Below, piece by piece: positions 63,358-64,000 of a DNA stretch of 64,000 bases (position 1 is the first letter of the stretch; every line of letters begins with the position of its first letter). Source of the DNA: Paraburkholderia nodosa DSM 21604 (GTDB lineage: Bacteria; Pseudomonadota; Gammaproteobacteria; Burkholderiales; Burkholderiaceae); assembly GCF_000519185.1 (NCBI RefSeq), contig NZ_JAFA01000013.1:62001-126000 (forward strand), in the 5' to 3' direction. Below the pieces are notes generated by a model. It ran no database searches and was not told the origin of the DNA. It saw only the letters and a list, made by a program, of their open reading frames with translations. The translations under genes and the position numbers were made by a program.

Positions 63358-64000
63358 TCACGGGTGCGGCGGCAGCGTGCGCAAGAACGCATCTACGTCG
63401 GGATAACGCAAACGCGCGCGCAGTTCGCGCTTGAGGCGCGTATTGGCGAGCCGTCTCGACTCCCGCATGAACGACAGCAAGACCGGCTCGAGTTCGCGCT
63501 CGGCCTCGGCGCGGCTCACGCGCGGCGCGCGCGCGAGGCCGAAGGCATCGGCCACGCGGTCGAAATACTCGCCCATCTTCAGTTCGCTGTCGTCCGTCGC
63601 GTGGATCGTGCGCCCCGGGCGGCCATGCGTTGCGAGGCGCAGAAGAATCGCCGCGAGGTCGTCTGCGTGGATGTGGCTCGTGTAGACGTCGTCGCTCGCT
63701 ATGAGCGCCGGCGTGCGCTTCTCGAGCCGGGCGAGCGGGAGGCGGTTCGCGGCGTAAATGCCGGGAATGCGCGCGATCGTCGCGCTGAGCGCGCCGCGCG
63801 CCGTGGCGCGGCGCAATTGCCGTTCGGCCGACACCCGGCGTATGGCGCGGGCGTTGGCGGGCTGCACTGTGCGTGTTTCGTCGATGCGCGCGCCGCCGCA
63901 ATCCCCGTACACCCCCGTCGTGCTTGCGTAGACGAGCCTCGGGCGTTCGAGGCGCTTGCGCCGGGCGCGGGAAAATCGCCGGATGCGCTCGGGTACAATG
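63358..64000 (-). CDS. NAD-dependent epimerase/dehydratase-type SDR protein (partial)
   Basis: The C-terminal 214 residues of an SDR-family protein whose start lies beyond the right edge. It has the conserved LVYASTTGVYGDCGG (SxxTGVYG), IARIPGIYAANRLPLARLEK and TSHIHADDLAAILLRL. The YxxxK pair of classic enzymes is not obvious here, and the substrate is unknown. The frame continues open past the window end, so this is not a gene start. Confidence 0.85.
   Translation of the reverse strand, partial: IVPERIRRFSRARRKRLERPRLVYASTTGVYGDCGGARIDETRTVQPANARAIRRVSAERQLRRATARGALSATIARIPGIYAANRLPLARLEKRTPALIASDDVYTSHIHADDLAAILLRLATHGRPGRTIHATDDSELKMGEYFDRVADAFGLARAPRVSRAEAERELEPVLLSFMRESRRLANTRLKRELRARLRYPDVDAFLRTLPPHP

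Overview
The window joins a laterally acquired defence island (about 1 to 35,760) to a high-GC core chromosome segment (about 35,770 to 64,000). The core order hemL-ribD-riboflavin synthase-ABC exporter-ribBA-ribH-nusB-aminotransferase-lytic transglycosylase-ubiD, with Burkholderia-like protein sequences, suggests a Burkholderiaceae genome (Burkholderia, Paraburkholderia or relative). The genus is an inference from gene content. The island has visibly lower GC, nearly all genes on the minus strand, and phage or tyrosine recombinases at its left end. Its right edge is marked by an abrupt composition change and a 5'-truncated gene just before hemL.

Island, left to right. 1-1973: two translationally coupled tyrosine recombinases, the second running off the window. 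1974-3106: gene-poor. 3107-12020: five minus-strand genes, read as NERD-nuclease/NACHT-like NTPase, HEPN-like protein, SIR2 protein, unknown 240-aa protein, SMC/RecF-like ABC ATPase. The last three overlap by 4 bp each. This cassette is the best candidate for an undescribed anti-phage system. 12130-25803: a complete class 1 DISARM operon in canonical order drmD-drmMI-drmA-drmB-drmC. 26080-26101: a near-consensus LexA (SOS) box before a small plus-strand gene of unknown function. 26729-29527: a UvrD-like helicase with a nuclease-like insert and a C-terminal zinc finger. 29816-33684: a minus-strand array of HAD phosphatase-like genes of the Swiss-army-knife RNA-repair type. It holds two intact copies, one full-length copy lacking every catalytic acid and one C-terminal fragment, interleaved with excisionase-type HTH genes that resemble antitoxins. 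34051-34548: a regulator with two XRE domains, preceded by three 15-bp tandem repeats. 35651-35706: two back-to-back perfect hairpins with identical TGCT loops near the island edge.

Core, left to right: haem (hemL, hemN) and riboflavin (ribD, riboflavin synthase, ribBA, ribH) synthesis, nusB, an ABC exporter, a lone HigA-type antitoxin, an aminotransferase, a lytic transglycosylase, ubiD, succinate-semialdehyde dehydrogenase, a LysE exporter, an EthD-like protein, a YggT protein, tRNA-Gly(CCC), trmB, uppP, a DUF1439 lipoprotein, a YkgJ-type cysteine-cluster protein, tRNA-Leu(CAA), poxB, an RsuA-type pseudouridine synthase and a partial SDR/epimerase. Two small paralogous proteins of unknown function each follow a tRNA gene.

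Inferred logic of the island: DISARM supplies methylation-guided blocking of incoming DNA. The neighbouring NERD/NACHT/SIR2/ATPase cassette looks like a sense-and-respond module. The HAD/HTH array may be a nucleic-acid repair or toxin-antitoxin-like system. The LexA box suggests that at least one gene is tied to DNA damage. All functional claims rest on reading motifs by eye; no database search was run.
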